NCBI GenBank assembly: GCA_963693085.1
Contig: OY856411.1
Span: 70,786,001-70,850,000, forward strand
DNA: 64,000 nt
Reading direction: 5' to 3'
Source of the DNA: Alisma plantago-aquatica
Lineage: Eukaryota > Streptophyta > Magnoliopsida > Alismatales > Alismataceae
The position numbers and the translations under genes were made by a program. The first letter of the stretch is position 1. Every line of letters starts with the position of its first letter. Below are positions 21,226-32,999 of the stretch, piece by piece. The notes beneath the pieces are model-generated. The model worked only from the letters and a program-made list of their open reading frames with translations. It was not told the origin of the DNA and did no database searches.

Positions 21226-21570
21226 TATACACTAAACTGAGTACCATCTAAATCGGTTCAAAAGACACCATATCAGATATTGTATGGGAAGTGTCCCAAT
21301 GTGTCTTTTATGAAGATTTGGGGATGTGAAACTTATGTTAGTAAAATGTTTTCTGAAAAGCTTGTCCCTAAGTCTGATAAAAGTTATTTTGTTGGATATC
21401 CTAAGGAGACCAAAGGATATTACTTTCATTCCAAATCTGACAACAAAGTGTTTGTTGCTAGAGAGGTTGTATTCCTAGAAAAAAAATATTTCCAAAGGAA
21501 TCAATGGGAGGAAAGTGGAACTCAAAGCGATTCGAAAACAACAAGAGATAATTGAACCAATAGATGTACA
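21226..21570 (+). pseudogene. Copia integrase C-terminal fragment
   Basis: Plus-strand frame reading SVQKTPYQILYGKCPNVSF, MKIWGCETYVSKM, SDKSYFVGYPKETKGYYF and NKVFVAREVVFLE. This is the characteristic C-terminal part of copia integrase that precedes RT. The integrase core, protease, gag and 5' LTR are missing, so the element is 5'-truncated at the inverted LTR fragment. A stop follows the ORF at 21555. Confidence 0.88.
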
Positions 21571-21639
21571 AGAGGAACAAAGAGAATCACAAAATGGTGT
21601 GTAATCTTAATTTCCTCAAGTAACACAGGAACCTCGTAG

Positions 21640-22600
21640 ATCTAGTAGGAAACGCCTTGAACCTTAGATATTTGGATATCTTGTGACTCGGGAAGGCAGT
21701 GAGTTGGTCATAGATGATGAGCCAACAACCTATCTATAAGTTATTGAGGGACTAGAGTCTGAGAAATTGGAGGAGGCCATGAGATCTGATATGGAATCCA
21801 TGTATTCCAACAAGGTATGGACCTTGGTGGAACCACCTGAAGGGCTAAAACCCATAGGGTGGAAGTGGGTCTACAAGAAGAAGACATACATGCATGGTAA
21901 AGTACAAACTTATAAGGGTAGATTGGTTGCAAAGGGTTTTAGACAAGTTCAAGGTGTTGAGTATGAAGAAACCTTTTCTTCAATGGCCATAGTTAAATCC
22001 ATCAGGGTCATGCTTGCTATTGCAACTTATCTTGAATATGAGATTTGCAAAATGGATGTTAAAATTGCATTTTTTAATAGGAATCTTCTTGAGGATGTGC
22101 ATATGGCACAACCTGAGGGTTTTATAAATCCAAAGTTTGCAAATAAAGTTTGTAAACTAAAAAGCTCAATCTATGGACTGAAGCAAGCATCTCAGAAATA
22201 GAATCTTTGTTTTGATGAGACAGTCAAAGAGTTTGGCTTCGTTCAAAATGAAGATGAAACTTGTGTGTACAAGAAGGTGAGTGGGATCATGGTAGTATTA
22301 TTCATATTATATGGATGTCATACTATTGATGGGGAATGACATCCCTACTTCACAAAAGGTAAAGATGACTTTGAAATACATTCTCTATGAAAAACTTGGA
22401 AGAACCATCCTACATCATGGGGATAAAGATCTATAGAGATAGATTAAGAAGGATTCTTAGACTAAGTCAGATCACATACATTGATAAAGTGTTGAAGCAA
22501 TTCAACATGAAGAACTCAAAGAGAGGAAACATGCCCATAATACATGGAGTTACCATCTCTAAAGTTCAATGTACCCATTCGGCTGTAGAGTGAGGTCAAG
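21640..22600 (+). pseudogene. Copia reverse transcriptase, catalytic motif lost
   Basis: Plus-strand copia RT: MESMYSNKVWTLVEPPEGLK, GWKWVYKKK, YKGRLVAKGFRQVQGVEYEET, MDVKIAFFNRNLLEDVHMAQ, PEGF and KSSIYGLKQAS. After a stop at 22199-22201 the frame continues NLCFDETVKEFGFVQNEDET. Where copia RT should read LYVDDILL the sequence gives FILYGCHTIDGE, so the catalytic YVDD is destroyed by a small deletion or frameshift near 22310. The end part resumes at 22387 (SYIMGIKIYRDRLRRILRLS, TYIDKVLKQFNM). Confidence 0.9.
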
Positions 22601-22869
22601 TAAATGGATCTCTCTCTTGTTGACTGTGCCACAATTCATGACACATCATGCTTGAGGATAGATTGTAGGAAGTGTCTTTTATAGGGCCTACTTCTTCAGT
22701 TGAAGGGTGATCAATATTTCTTTGAGGAAAACCAATTCCTACAGTTCTTCTCTTATTGCTCATTCTTGTGAAGAAAGGGAGCACATGAGTATGATTCCAT
22801 ATGTGTTAGCAAATGGATCCATCATGTATGCAATGTTGTAAAACCATCCAGACCTCTCATATGACCTGA

Positions 22870-23420
22870 GAATGATGAGCATATATCAGTTAGATCCAGG
22901 TGATGCTCACTGGACAATTGTGACTAACATTCTCAATTACATGATAAGGACTAAGGATCAGTTCTTGGTCTACTGTATAAAGGAAGAGTTGGTGGTAAAA
23001 GGTTACAATAATGCAATCTTCCAGACTGACAATGATTATTTCAAATCACAATTAGGATTTATGTTTTACCTAAACAACAGAGTTGTAAGCTGTGAGAGTC
23101 TCACACAAGAGATAGTTATTGATTCTACAACAAAGGTTGAGTATATTGCTACATCGAATGAAGCAAAGGAGGTTGTATGGATCAAGAAGTTCATTTGTGA
23201 ACTTGGGGTCTTTCCAAGCATCAGCGATGCAATCAAGCTATATTGTGACAACCATGGAGCTATTGCAAAAGCTAAGGAACCCAGATTGCATCAATGCTCA
23301 AAACTTATACAAAGATGGTATCATCTCATACGATAGATCGTATAGCAAGGAGATGTAATGATTTGTAGATCCAACTGAATGAACATTGTTGATCCCTTGT
23401 CTAAATCACTTTCATAGCAG
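22870..23420 (+). pseudogene. Copia RNase H fragment
   Basis: Plus-strand frame MMSIYQLDPGDAHWTIVTNI, LNYMIRTKDQFLVY, VVSCESLTQEIVIDSTTKVE (matching the copia SKxQxxVxxSTxEAEY block, with the first residues altered), YIATSNEAKEVVWIKKFICE and LYCDNHGAIAKAKEP, then downstream NIVDPLSKSL. This is the C-terminal RNase H of copia pol. Stops at 23334 and beyond, and the lost SKK start, mark it as dead. Confidence 0.85.
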
Positions 23421-23474
23421 AAGCATGATGGTCATGTTAGGTCACTCAGAATAAGAGTTGTGGGTGATGTCTAA

Positions 23475-23489
23475 GTGCATGTGGGAGTA
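23475..23489 (+). promoter_or_regulatory. Polypurine tract of copia fragment
   Basis: GTGCATGTGGGAGTA precedes the LTR start TGTTGGTATG. The complete copy has GTGCAAGTGGGAGTC at the same place (36120-36134). Confidence 0.6.
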
Positions 23490-25604
23490 TGTTGGTATGT
23501 ATACCCATAGAGACAACCATATGATGATTATAATGGCACAATTTGTAAATGATTTGATAAAAAATAAAGGCAAGCTTCTAATTTATTATGTTTATTCAGT
23601 TTTTGAGATAATTAAATAACATTATAAAAGTCTAGAGAATGATATTACTCAATGAACATGTCTTCAGGTTGAAGATCTGAATAATGAGATCATACATATG
23701 TTAAGAGTATATGCATTCTTGTTTTCCCTAATTGGTTGTTATTGTGGAAGGTAAATAGACAACCATAACACATAATATCATAGTGTAAGTTGGTTGACAA
23801 TAGAATCTCATTAGTCATGATATAGAAATATTAAAACCAAGCAAACAAATACATGTTAAATAATAGTGTATCATACAAAGACACCATGAGACTTACACAT
23901 GGAAACCATTACCATGGTAGTCATAGTCAGCTCTCATAGTGATGGTGGTGTTTTTGGTTTTTAGACTTGAAATCAATGCACTCATCACATGTCGTTTCAT
24001 ATGCTTTGAAATCATCAAATGCAAACATGAAATATGGGTTGTTATAAAAGTGAAGATTGGGTGACTGTGAAACATGGGGACTAACTCTGAGTGATACATA
24101 TGGGATTTGTCCCTCCTATGGTTGTATGATATCCAAGGCCACATGAGTTAGCAAGACTGAGAGATACATGGCCATGTATGTGTGAGTCAATATATGATAC
24201 TGAGCTTACACATATCTCATACAGTTTGCTATAACAAGAAACATAGATTGAATGTTGACAAGGATGACAGATCCATATCTTGAATTCAATCTAGATATCA
24301 GTGACAAAGGAACTATACAAACACTATAACACCATACACAGATTGTAGATTAAAGTTGTTCTCCAACTTTACATTTACTTGGGTAGAAATGATGTGTGAT
24401 TAGGCACCACACATTGCTTGTGATGTCATAACTTGTTATGGACAGTCATTGCCAATGTAATATGGGACCTATTGGGTCACAGACAAAGGAACCCATCTAG
24501 AAGAGGAGTTTGATCTTGAATGATGATTGGATTTATCACTAAAGTGTTTCGGTATTCAATTCACACAACAAAACAACTGACTAGACTGCCAAGCAATCAG
24601 TTCAAGTGTTGAGACAGACATTTGGAATGTCAGGATGATTGTATTGTATATTGGCTGGAATTCAGCCTGACTCGGGCTGTGAGACGCCCTATTTTGAGTG
24701 GTGAGAGGTGACCGTCTTGTCTGCACCAAATGGATAGTTTGGGGGTACAATTTGATTGCATCAAGGATTCACGTTGATGTTAGGATGTGCATTAATTAGA
24801 ATATAATTGTTGAATTATGTAAAAAATTGAGAAACTGCAAAACAATCATCTCATGTGCGAGACGACGGTTTGGGTTTTCCAAACGGCCATTTCGGTTGTC
24901 ACAAGCTGTGAAGCTTCCACAATTATTGTGAAAATTTGAGATATTTTGGTCCCTTCAACTCCTGCATAAACTGGGAACTCTGGCCCTATTCCCGCCTATA
25001 AATAGACCGATACTGAGGGATTCCCAAAACACAATGCAAACTATTGAGAATTAGTTTTTCTAACAATTGTGGTTCTCTCTATTTGTGGTAGCTGAGCATG
25101 CCCAAGCAAGTCCTGCATGTCTAGGGAGGGATACACATGAGAGAGAAACAACTGAGGATCACTGTTGTAGGAGAGTAGGTTGGTCACTAGTACACCAACG
25201 GGAGGGACAACTCCAACCTCTCCATTCTAGCAGGATGATAGGAGTTCTATTTGGTTAGTGTGGACTTTTCTAGAGGTGAGGTGGCCTTTGCCCATCGTTA
25301 AGGAGGATAACGTCATCCAATAGTCTGTGAAGAGAGGAGTCATTGTAGACAACAACGTTTATGTCAATTGTGTGTGGAGGAGCAGACAGACGAGTCCTAA
25401 TGTAACTAGGATATGCACAAACACCATCCAAGATAGAGTACACATCTACATCGATGAGGATTTCCACTAGACTTGCTCTAGGACCGGATATATCTTTGTA
25501 AAACCATCCTTTCCATTACATAGCTATTGACATGGTTTGGTGGTTAATGGGAAACATGTTAGTAAATTTTTTTCACTGCCTATCTAATGTCGTATTTCCC
25601 AACA
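23490..25604 (+). repeat. Diverged 3' LTR of the same copia family
   Basis: Starts TGTTGGTATGTATACCC and ends TTTCCCAACA, about 2115 bases. It is colinear with the LTRs of the complete copy (for example AAAGGCAAGCTTC near 23570, GAGATCATAC near 23690, GGGATTTGTCCCTCC near 24105) but clearly more diverged. TATAAATA lies at 24997-25004. The motif array is reduced to a few recognisable copies between about 24560 and 24895 (CAATCAGTTCAAGTGTTGAG). Confidence 0.88.
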
Positions 25605-27229
25605 CTTGGCCTCTCAACTCTTGCACATGGTCTGGAGTTTAAAAATCCTCTAATGTGTGACTACCATCACAAGGAAAAACTCTGGAAAATGGCCCTCACC
25701 AAATGGAATGTCTTTGGCCAAGTACAGGGATGATTGGATCTTCATCTGAACTTGACGAGTCGAATTGGCAAGGACACTAAGTCCCTCCACTAACCTAAAA
25801 CTCCCAGTCAGTTCCTTTCTAGGTGATGACAGAGATGGGTGGAAGATTTTGGGGTTTTTCTCTCCCCACATCTTTCGGCTCCAGATTTGCATTGCCAGCG
25901 GTCGTAGTGCCTCTAGAAGGTTGATATCATCTCCAAAAAATGGTAGTTTTTCTTGATTGTATCCCTTAAAGACTCAACCTTTATCTATAGGTTGCAGTTC
26001 TCAGTGGTCATGTCTACCCTTGAAACTGAGGAACCTATAATATTAAAGGTTTCGATAGGCATATGGGATCATTTTCTCCTGGTCACTGCAAAACAAAATG
26101 GAAAAGGAGGAAAGGAAGGGGAGTCAATCTCTATGGTTCTCACTATTCAAGACAGTGCTAGGAACAAGACTTGGTCCTCTCCAAAAGAACCACCTCACAC
26201 TCCAATCCAGGGGCTACTAAGATTATGGAAGTGAGGTGGTGAGGGTTTCTCAACTAGAACCTCACATTGATCCATAATTTGAGCTCTAGCTAGTGTGGAT
26301 GGTTATCATCTTGGCTAACGTTCTGATTCATAATGATACAAGGTAAGGGATGACCTCCCTACCCTAACTTTCCCCACTAAAGGTAAGATGCTTTCCAGAC
26401 ATCCTAGACTTCAGAGTAACATCCAAAATCCTCTCCACATAAAGGGCCAACTGCTTCATAATGGGCCTAACATGGAAATTGAAGCCTAAATTATATACAA
26501 ACCTTAATTTAGAATTTGAATATATCCCTAGCTATGACTTCAAATCAAGTGAAATTTGAATCATAGATCACTTAGTCCATGACTACCCTCATATAAAAAT
26601 TGAACCAAAACACATATTCATTCACCCTTCAATTAAGATTCTCTAAATTGGTATATATATTAGGATATTTAACTTCAAGCATACGTCAATCGACCTCTAA
26701 CATTGTCAAAACACGTTCAACTTAATCAATTTGACCATATAAGACCTCAGATCCATAATTAACCCATTTATATTAAGACCATAACGGATTACAAAATCCT
26801 AAAATTTAGAGTCATCACATCACGTCCCTCCATGGTCTTTGTGCATAGTAATCTTGCTTCCACCATGGTCACCTAGTGAGAGTTTTATTTAAGTAAATCC
26901 CCAAATTTAGTGTCATCACAGCCATCCCACCATGGTCTCACCCTCTAGTTATTTTTTTCACATGTAATGGTAAATGCACACAATTTACATCATGTAACCT
27001 CGGATGACATGGAGCGTCAATTGTTCCAAGGTGTTCCAATTGGAAAGTGATAGATGAAAAATAGTACAACTATTCATCCTATTTTGGATATTCACTACGA
27101 AAGTCATGTGTGTTGTCTTATTAAATTAGTAATGTAAGATAGGATCATATATGTATATAGCTAGGTCCAAGATGAATAGAATTTTGGCATTATTTTTCAA
27201 ATCTCGTTATTCATCCCTGAATGAATTCA
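25605..27229. repeat. Decayed DNA with LTR-like fragments
   Basis: No gene recognised. From about 26090 the text (GGAAAAGGAGGAAAGGAAGG, then a GATGACC...CCC block near 26350) runs roughly parallel to the R/U3 part of the LARD-like LTR at 45820-46662. Two ends resembling that LTR's terminus AAATTGGGGTCATCACA occur at about 26810-26829 (AAATTTAGAGTCATCACA) and 26900-26921 (CCCCAAATTTAGTGTCATCACA), about 95 bases apart. I read this as a truncated relative of that LTR. 25605-26090 remains unassigned. Confidence 0.35.
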
Positions 27230-28420
27230 TTAAGAAGAGGTAGCAAGTTCTATCAATTGATATGACTTCGACCGAGGCATTATAAAAGTTTGTAGAGTTT
27301 TCTTCATTGTGCAGGCCTAAAAAGTGCAGGCCTCACACATGGGAAGTATGTTGTCTACAAAGATGACACATGTCAAGGGAAGTATATCCTTCAAGATATG
27401 TATAGGATGCCATTGTTTGTCATCAAGACACTGAACAAGGACATAGGGACTAATTAGGATTCCTTGTGATACCCCTTGTCATGCTTTGAAGGGATACATA
27501 GGGGTTCCCTCCCGGAGGATAGATATTTTTCCACTCATTATGATTTGCATAATCATGTTCTTCAAAGGGAAAATTGCCTTGTGAAGGGTGTCATAAATGA
27601 AGTTCCAACTACTCTGTCGAATTCCATTGATAAATCAAGTTTGATCACCTCTAACTTCTTCTTACTCTTCTTTGTCTTAACTAGTAGACCATCCCCTTAA
27701 CTAGGAGAATATTATTGTTCTTGGTTCTTCTAAGAATGAAGCTTGATTTGTGACATCCCTCTATTAATGGGGTGCTTAATTCTTTCATTGAGGACTTTAG
27801 AGATGAGATTCAACCTCGTGTTAATGAGAGATATCAGATTGAGGTCATTTTACCATTGAGGTACTTTTACATTGGGATGAAGATCATAAGGTAATTACAG
27901 AGCTCATGATCAATGTCTTCTTAGATGAAGGATTCAATCACAATAGTATGAAAGGAGTTCCCAACCACCTCCCACTTGGCCTAAATGAATTTATTGTGAG
28001 TTTTGCATAGACCAAAGGATTTTGTAGGATCCATGAGAAAAAAAGCACTTTATATATTTCCTCCATGAAGAAGCTAAGGAGAGGGTGGAACATGTTGATG
28101 CAGGCATTTTGGAAAAGGTTCATGTCTACACAATTGGGGTGGCTCAATTAATCATTAGGTAGATTCCATCATGTTGTAAAAGTAGAATTGGATGTGGGTG
28201 TAGAGGAGAGCTTCCTCAGTGATCCAACTTCTATCCACATCCTTCAATTTGAGACATTATTGTTGTACTTCCTTGTCTTGATATTGGAGTAAAAGGTATT
28301 GCCATTGCCATAACATAGTAAGTGGATGTCTTCTGGTCCTAGTCATCTTCCTCCAAAAAATAAACATAATGGTACTCCTCTTGGATTTCACATCTTAACC
28401 TCATCACTGGTGTAATCAAC
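27230..28420 (-). pseudogene. L1-type LINE reverse transcriptase relic
   Basis: Read on the minus strand across several frames it shows a colinear series of plant L1 RT landmarks. These are NTFYSNIKTRKYNNN (for NTKFFHxxxKxRRxxN), SWITEEALLYTHIQFYF (for the WITDEEEI..HxxxFY block), DPTKSFGLCKTHNKFI and LISLINTRLNLISKVLNERI (for RPISLxNxxYKIISKxLxxRL). Last comes SKKKLEVIKLDLSMEFDRV (for KxDxSKAFDRVxW). Many stops and frameshifts. The YADD region and ORF1 could not be identified. Confidence 0.6.
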
Positions 28421-28429
28421 AAAGTTGGG

Positions 28430-29242
28430 GTTTACCTGGTATCCATTTCTCAACGAGGAATGTTCTATTCTAGTGGTTTTGGTCATTATGCCTCTCTGAT
28501 TCCACTTAAGGGAGGTACGACAGGAGGAGGGACGACATCAAGGAATAGTGTGATGAATTGAATTTTATCTCTACTCTGTGTAATGCACTTCCTCACTCAG
28601 AATATGCTCAATTTACTTAATAACCTCTTTGTTCATCACATTGACTACTTCATATCATATATTACTTATTGTAGATTTGTGATTGATGACTTATCAATTT
28701 GGACTCAATTATGCAACAATTTAATGCAAGTGTACCATTGGTTGTAATTTGAATAGTTGAGACCCTTCAACTTCTTCATGTTTAACTCAATCTTTTTATA
28801 TAAGGATATGAATACATTTATGAATTAATGATTAAAATTTCACCTTAATCGGACCTACTATTTTCAGTTATGATTTTTGCAAGTTTAATACACTTTTAGC
28901 CCCTTATTCCTCATTTTCTAGTGCTTTTCCACATCATCGATCTTCTTGGGCTTGCTGACAATAGGCTCCTCTGGATTAAATCCCATGGAGCTTGACTTTA
29001 TTGAAGGTCCCATATATCATCACCTACACCTAGTTGTTTAGGGGCATGATGACAACATGGTCAGACATGTTGAGTGATGTTGGCCATACACACCCTCGTC
29101 ACATCAAATTGACTCCTTCTCCTTCATTGTCTCTCCTCCCTCTTTCATTTCCCTCTCCTTCCATCTTTTTTTGTGGCCATATCACACACACTCTCTATCT
29201 TGTCCTTGCTTTTCTTTCCTCTATCTTCCACATCCATAGGAT
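28430..29242. other. Unassigned DNA left of complete copia
   Basis: No coding domain recognised. The segment should have been contiguous with 38390 onward before the copia inserted at AAGGG. A pyrimidine-rich run lies at about 29115-29170. Confidence 0.4.
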
Positions 29243-30435
29243 AAGGGTGTTGGTATGTATGCCCTGAGAGCCAATCATGGGATGATTGGTGGGATACATT
29301 AAGATTGATTTGATAAACATAAAAGGCAAGCTTCCAATTCATTCTGGTTCAGTCATATGAGATAGTGATAGAACAAGATTGAATGTCTAGAGAATGACAG
29401 TACTCAGTGACATATGCCTTCAGGTTGAGGACCTGAACGATGAGATCATACGGATGTTAAGAGTTTGTACATTCTTGTTTTGTCCCTAGTCAGATGTCAT
29501 TGTAGAAGGTAGATAGACAGCAATGACACACAAGACTAGATTGTGGTGTTGGTTGATGACAGAATCTCATTAGTCATGATATAGAGATATCAAACCAAAC
29601 ACATAGGTACTTGTTAGAAAACAAGTGTACCGGACAGACCCATCGTGAGTTTGACACATGGAACCATGAGATGGTAGTCACAGTCAGTACTCACAGTGAT
29701 GGTGGTGAGTGTGATTCTTAGACCTGAAATCACTGCACTCAACACATGTTGTTGGGCACACTTTGACATCATCAAACACAGTCCTGAAACATGGGTTGTT
29801 ATAAAGGTGATGATTGGGTGGCTTTGACACATGGGGCTTTTGAGGGGTGAGTGATAGATATGGGATTTGTCCCTCTTGAGGGATTTTGATATCCAAGGCC
29901 ACTTGATGAGTAGGATTGAGATAGGCGTGCACACGCATGTGTGAATCAGTATGTGATATTGATGTCATATATATCTCCTTCAATCTACTCTGAGATCAAG
30001 AAAGTGAATGAACATTGATAGGATGATTGTTCCATGCCTTGAGTTCATTCGGGATATCAGTGACAAAGGAATTATACATTCGCTATAACACCATTCACGG
30101 ATTGTAGGATGAAAGTTGTTCTCCAACTTTCTACTTTCACTTGGGTAGCAATGATGTGTGACTAGGCACCACTCTTTTCTTGTGAAGTCATAAGTGTTAT
30201 GGACTTTCACTACCAACATGAAATGGACCTGCAGGGTCACACACATAGGATTTAACCTGGAAGAGGAGTTTTGTCCACAAAGAAATATTTAGATTGATTA
30301 CTAAAGGAGTTTAGTAGTTCAATTAAACACTCAATTAATCGATAGCTCAATATCATATTGTTCAAGGTGTTGGACGCGTTGATTGGAGTATCGGATTGAT
30401 TGAAATTGCAATTGACTGATTTTGCACAACCTGCA

Positions 30436-30850
30436 CTCCCAACCGATCGGTTCAAGTGTTGAACCGGTCGGCTGAGGTTGCTGGACCGGTCGGCTCAATT
30501 GTTGAACCGATCGGCTCATGCACAGAGTGAAACGAGCGGTTCAAGTGTTGAACTGATCGGTTCAACTGGTGCAACCGAGCAACTTGGGAAAGTCAGGTCG
30601 GTGAGAATTTTCCTTTGGTTTCAAATTGCCCAATTTGATTGGGAATAATATTGGTATTCGATACCAATTGGGAAAGAAACCAGGAAAGTCTTTTTGGGCC
30701 GGATTAGGACCATGAACCGATCAGTTTAGGGCACCAACCGATCAGTTGGAGTGCCCCAAACGGTCGACTCAGGTCCAGTCGATCGGCTTAAGGGCCGAAC
30801 TGATCGGTTCAACTGTGAACTGATCGTTTCAGGGTGTGAACCGGTTGCTT
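30436..30850 (+). repeat. CGATCGG-type motif array in copia U3
   Basis: About 13 copies by eye of GAACCGATCGGTTCA-like text. Examples: AACCGATCGGTTCA at about 30441, GAACCGGTCGGCTGA at 30462, GGACCGGTCGGCTCA at 30484, GAACTGATCGGTTCA at 30552 and 30796, GAACCGATCAGTTTA at 30714. Spacing is about 21-25 bases within two clusters. It ends about 85 bases before the TATA box. The other copy of the array is at about 37325-37735 in the 3' LTR. Confidence 0.82.
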
Positions 30851-30932
30851 TTTGTGGAAAATCTTGAACCCTTCTACTCCTGCGTTTAGTCACGTATTTC
30901 CCGGGATAGATAACCCTATCCCATGACCTTCC

Positions 30933-30942
30933 TATATATATA
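30933..30942 (+). promoter_or_regulatory. TATA box of copia 5' LTR
   Basis: TATATATATA within CCTATATATATAGGGG, conserved in all three LTR copies (1293, 30933, 37821). It lies downstream of the motif array, as expected for a U3 promoter. Confidence 0.7.
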
Positions 30943-31499
30943 GGGGTAGTGGGGCTTCTCAGAGAACAGCTCAGTGCAACCAGTTTCTCTGTGAGTTGTC
31001 ATTCTCTCTGGTTTTGGTAACCGAGAGAGAGCCCGAGCAAGTGCTTCCCGCAAAAGGGAGGTGCAGCAAGGGAAGGACAACTGCAGTTGCAACCGGCAGC
31101 AGCAGAGCATGTTGGTGACTAGTACGTCAATAGGAGGGTGTGACTCCTTCCGCTTCCTTGTGGGACAAGGAGTGTGGAGTTCCAGGTGGTCCGTGTAGAC
31201 TACTACAGAGGCGGGAGGACATTTCCGCTCAGGAGGACAACTGTCATCCGACAGTCCGGTTCGAGGAGGAGTCGTCAGTCCCGGTGTGAACAGGAGCTGC
31301 ACAGACGTCATAGAAGACCGGAGTTGAAGACCGCGCATTGCGTGAGGTATTGTCTCCGAGCAAGCCTTGGGACAAGGTATGATTCCACAAACCATCCTTT
31401 CCTAATATATAGACGTTGACGCATTTCCTCGGTATGGGATGGGGGAGAAAAAAAATTTTTGTTTCCGCTGCCTTCTCCGTCTCCCCTAAAACCCAACAG

Positions 31500-31511
31500 T
31501 GGTATCAGAGC
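31500..31511 (+). promoter_or_regulatory. Primer binding site, initiator-Met tRNA
   Basis: TGGTATCAGAGC, complementary to the 3' end of plant tRNA-iMet, one base after the 5' LTR. This is the standard copia primer site. Confidence 0.93.
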
Positions 31512-31959
31512 CACGTCAACTTCTCTATATTTTAGGAATATCGATTTGATCGATTTTGGTTTGTCGCCTTTATTTATTTCATACAATGCAAATAATATCG
31601 GCTTTATGCATGTCCAATCCTAAATCCTCAAATCCCAAATTACATATATGATATGTATTATTAATGCACTCGATACGTGTCACCCTTAAACGAGTTTTGT
31701 GGTGGATGTGTGTAGCATGATTATGGCCTATAAACCCCTATTTGTGTGTGGTTGTTTGTGGTTGCTTGCATCTCGGTCTGCGCACCGATCTTCCCTATCT
31801 CGTATTCCTGATGTAACTCAATATAATTCGAGATTATTTCCTACCTTTGCTCCCCCCGAATGTAACTCGCGGTTTCCCTTTTTAAAGCAATGTAATAAAC
31901 AAGATAGAATTTTATTTCCTGTTATGTCAAAGACCGGAGGCCATCATACGACAGCCCAG

Positions 31960-32160
31960 ACGATCAGTTCAATGTGTGAACCCATCAGTTGACGTTCCAG
32001 ACGGTCGGTTCAAGGAGTGAACCGATCGGTTGATGACCGGTTCGAGGAGTGAGACGAGCGGGTGGCCGACATGACGAGATGCACGACTACCAGGCGAACC
32101 GATCGGTTGGAGGAGCCAACCGATCGGCTGGTGGCACCCAGACGACCGGCCAGAGAGAGC
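31960..32160 (+). repeat. Extra CGATCGG-type motifs in copia leader
   Basis: Downstream of the primer site the LTR motif recurs outside the LTR: ACGATCAGTTCA, ACGGTCGGTTCA, GAACCGATCGGTTG, GAACCGATCGGTTGG, CAACCGATCGGCTGG, ACGACCGGCC. Copies lie about 25 bases apart. Confidence 0.7.
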
Positions 32161-32999
32161 AGATCATTCATGTGATGAGTTGATCATCTCGGAAGGCAAA
32201 GACACAGAAGTTCATCTTGTAAAGGTTGCATGTGATGTAGACCTAGATGACCGTGATTCGTCTTGGCTCGAGGAATCACATTAGGATGGCCATAATCATC
32301 GCTTTTATCATTTTATGCATGTTTTCTGTGGGATATAGAATGTATATTATACATACTATGTATTGTGGTGATTGGATATGTATATGTATATAAAAACCAA
32401 ATCCTTCATTAAAATATAAAGTTTTAGATGCCTTCCAAATGCGACACACATGAAAAGCTTGATCGACCAAGTGTGGGCACGCCCTAGCGTGGTGCACCGT
32501 CTATCTCGTGGAAGCGTGAAGGATGAATGTGTGGGTCTGCCCTAGTAGGGTGCATGTTCATCGTGTTTGCTTTGGGTCGGACTTAAAAAGGTGATCTAAA
32601 TGGGATCTAGTACCTTGAGGCATGGAGATGATATTTGCAAGGAGTTGTATATGACATCTTATTAAGAGTTGCATATGATGCAATTGGCAAAAGTTGCCTA
32701 CCTGAGAGATCTATGTTGTGGGTGATAGCCCTAGCTGGTCCATGGCATAGAGGATTTCAGGATCTTGCCCACTAGAAGGTTGTACGCTGCAATCTTAGTA
32801 GTGAGGACTATCAATTTGAACTAAAATAGTGGGAGCGATAATTAATTAAAGGCCTAATTATATCGTCAAAACTTTTCAAATCAATCAAATAAGTCAAAAA
32901 TGAGTTTTTGGACTAAAATTGCATATTTTCCTTTTGTAGTACAAATGGCAACAAACAACAACAACTTTTATTTGCGATCGGTCCTTGAGACCAACACAT

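Larger units (their letters stand above)
29248..31498 (+). repeat. 5' LTR of complete copia
   Basis: Starts TGTTGGTATG and ends AACCCAACA, directly followed by GTGGTATCAGAGCC. It carries the motif array (30436-30850) and TATA box (30933-30942). The body matches the 36135 LTR almost base for base over the stretches compared. Confidence 0.93.
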
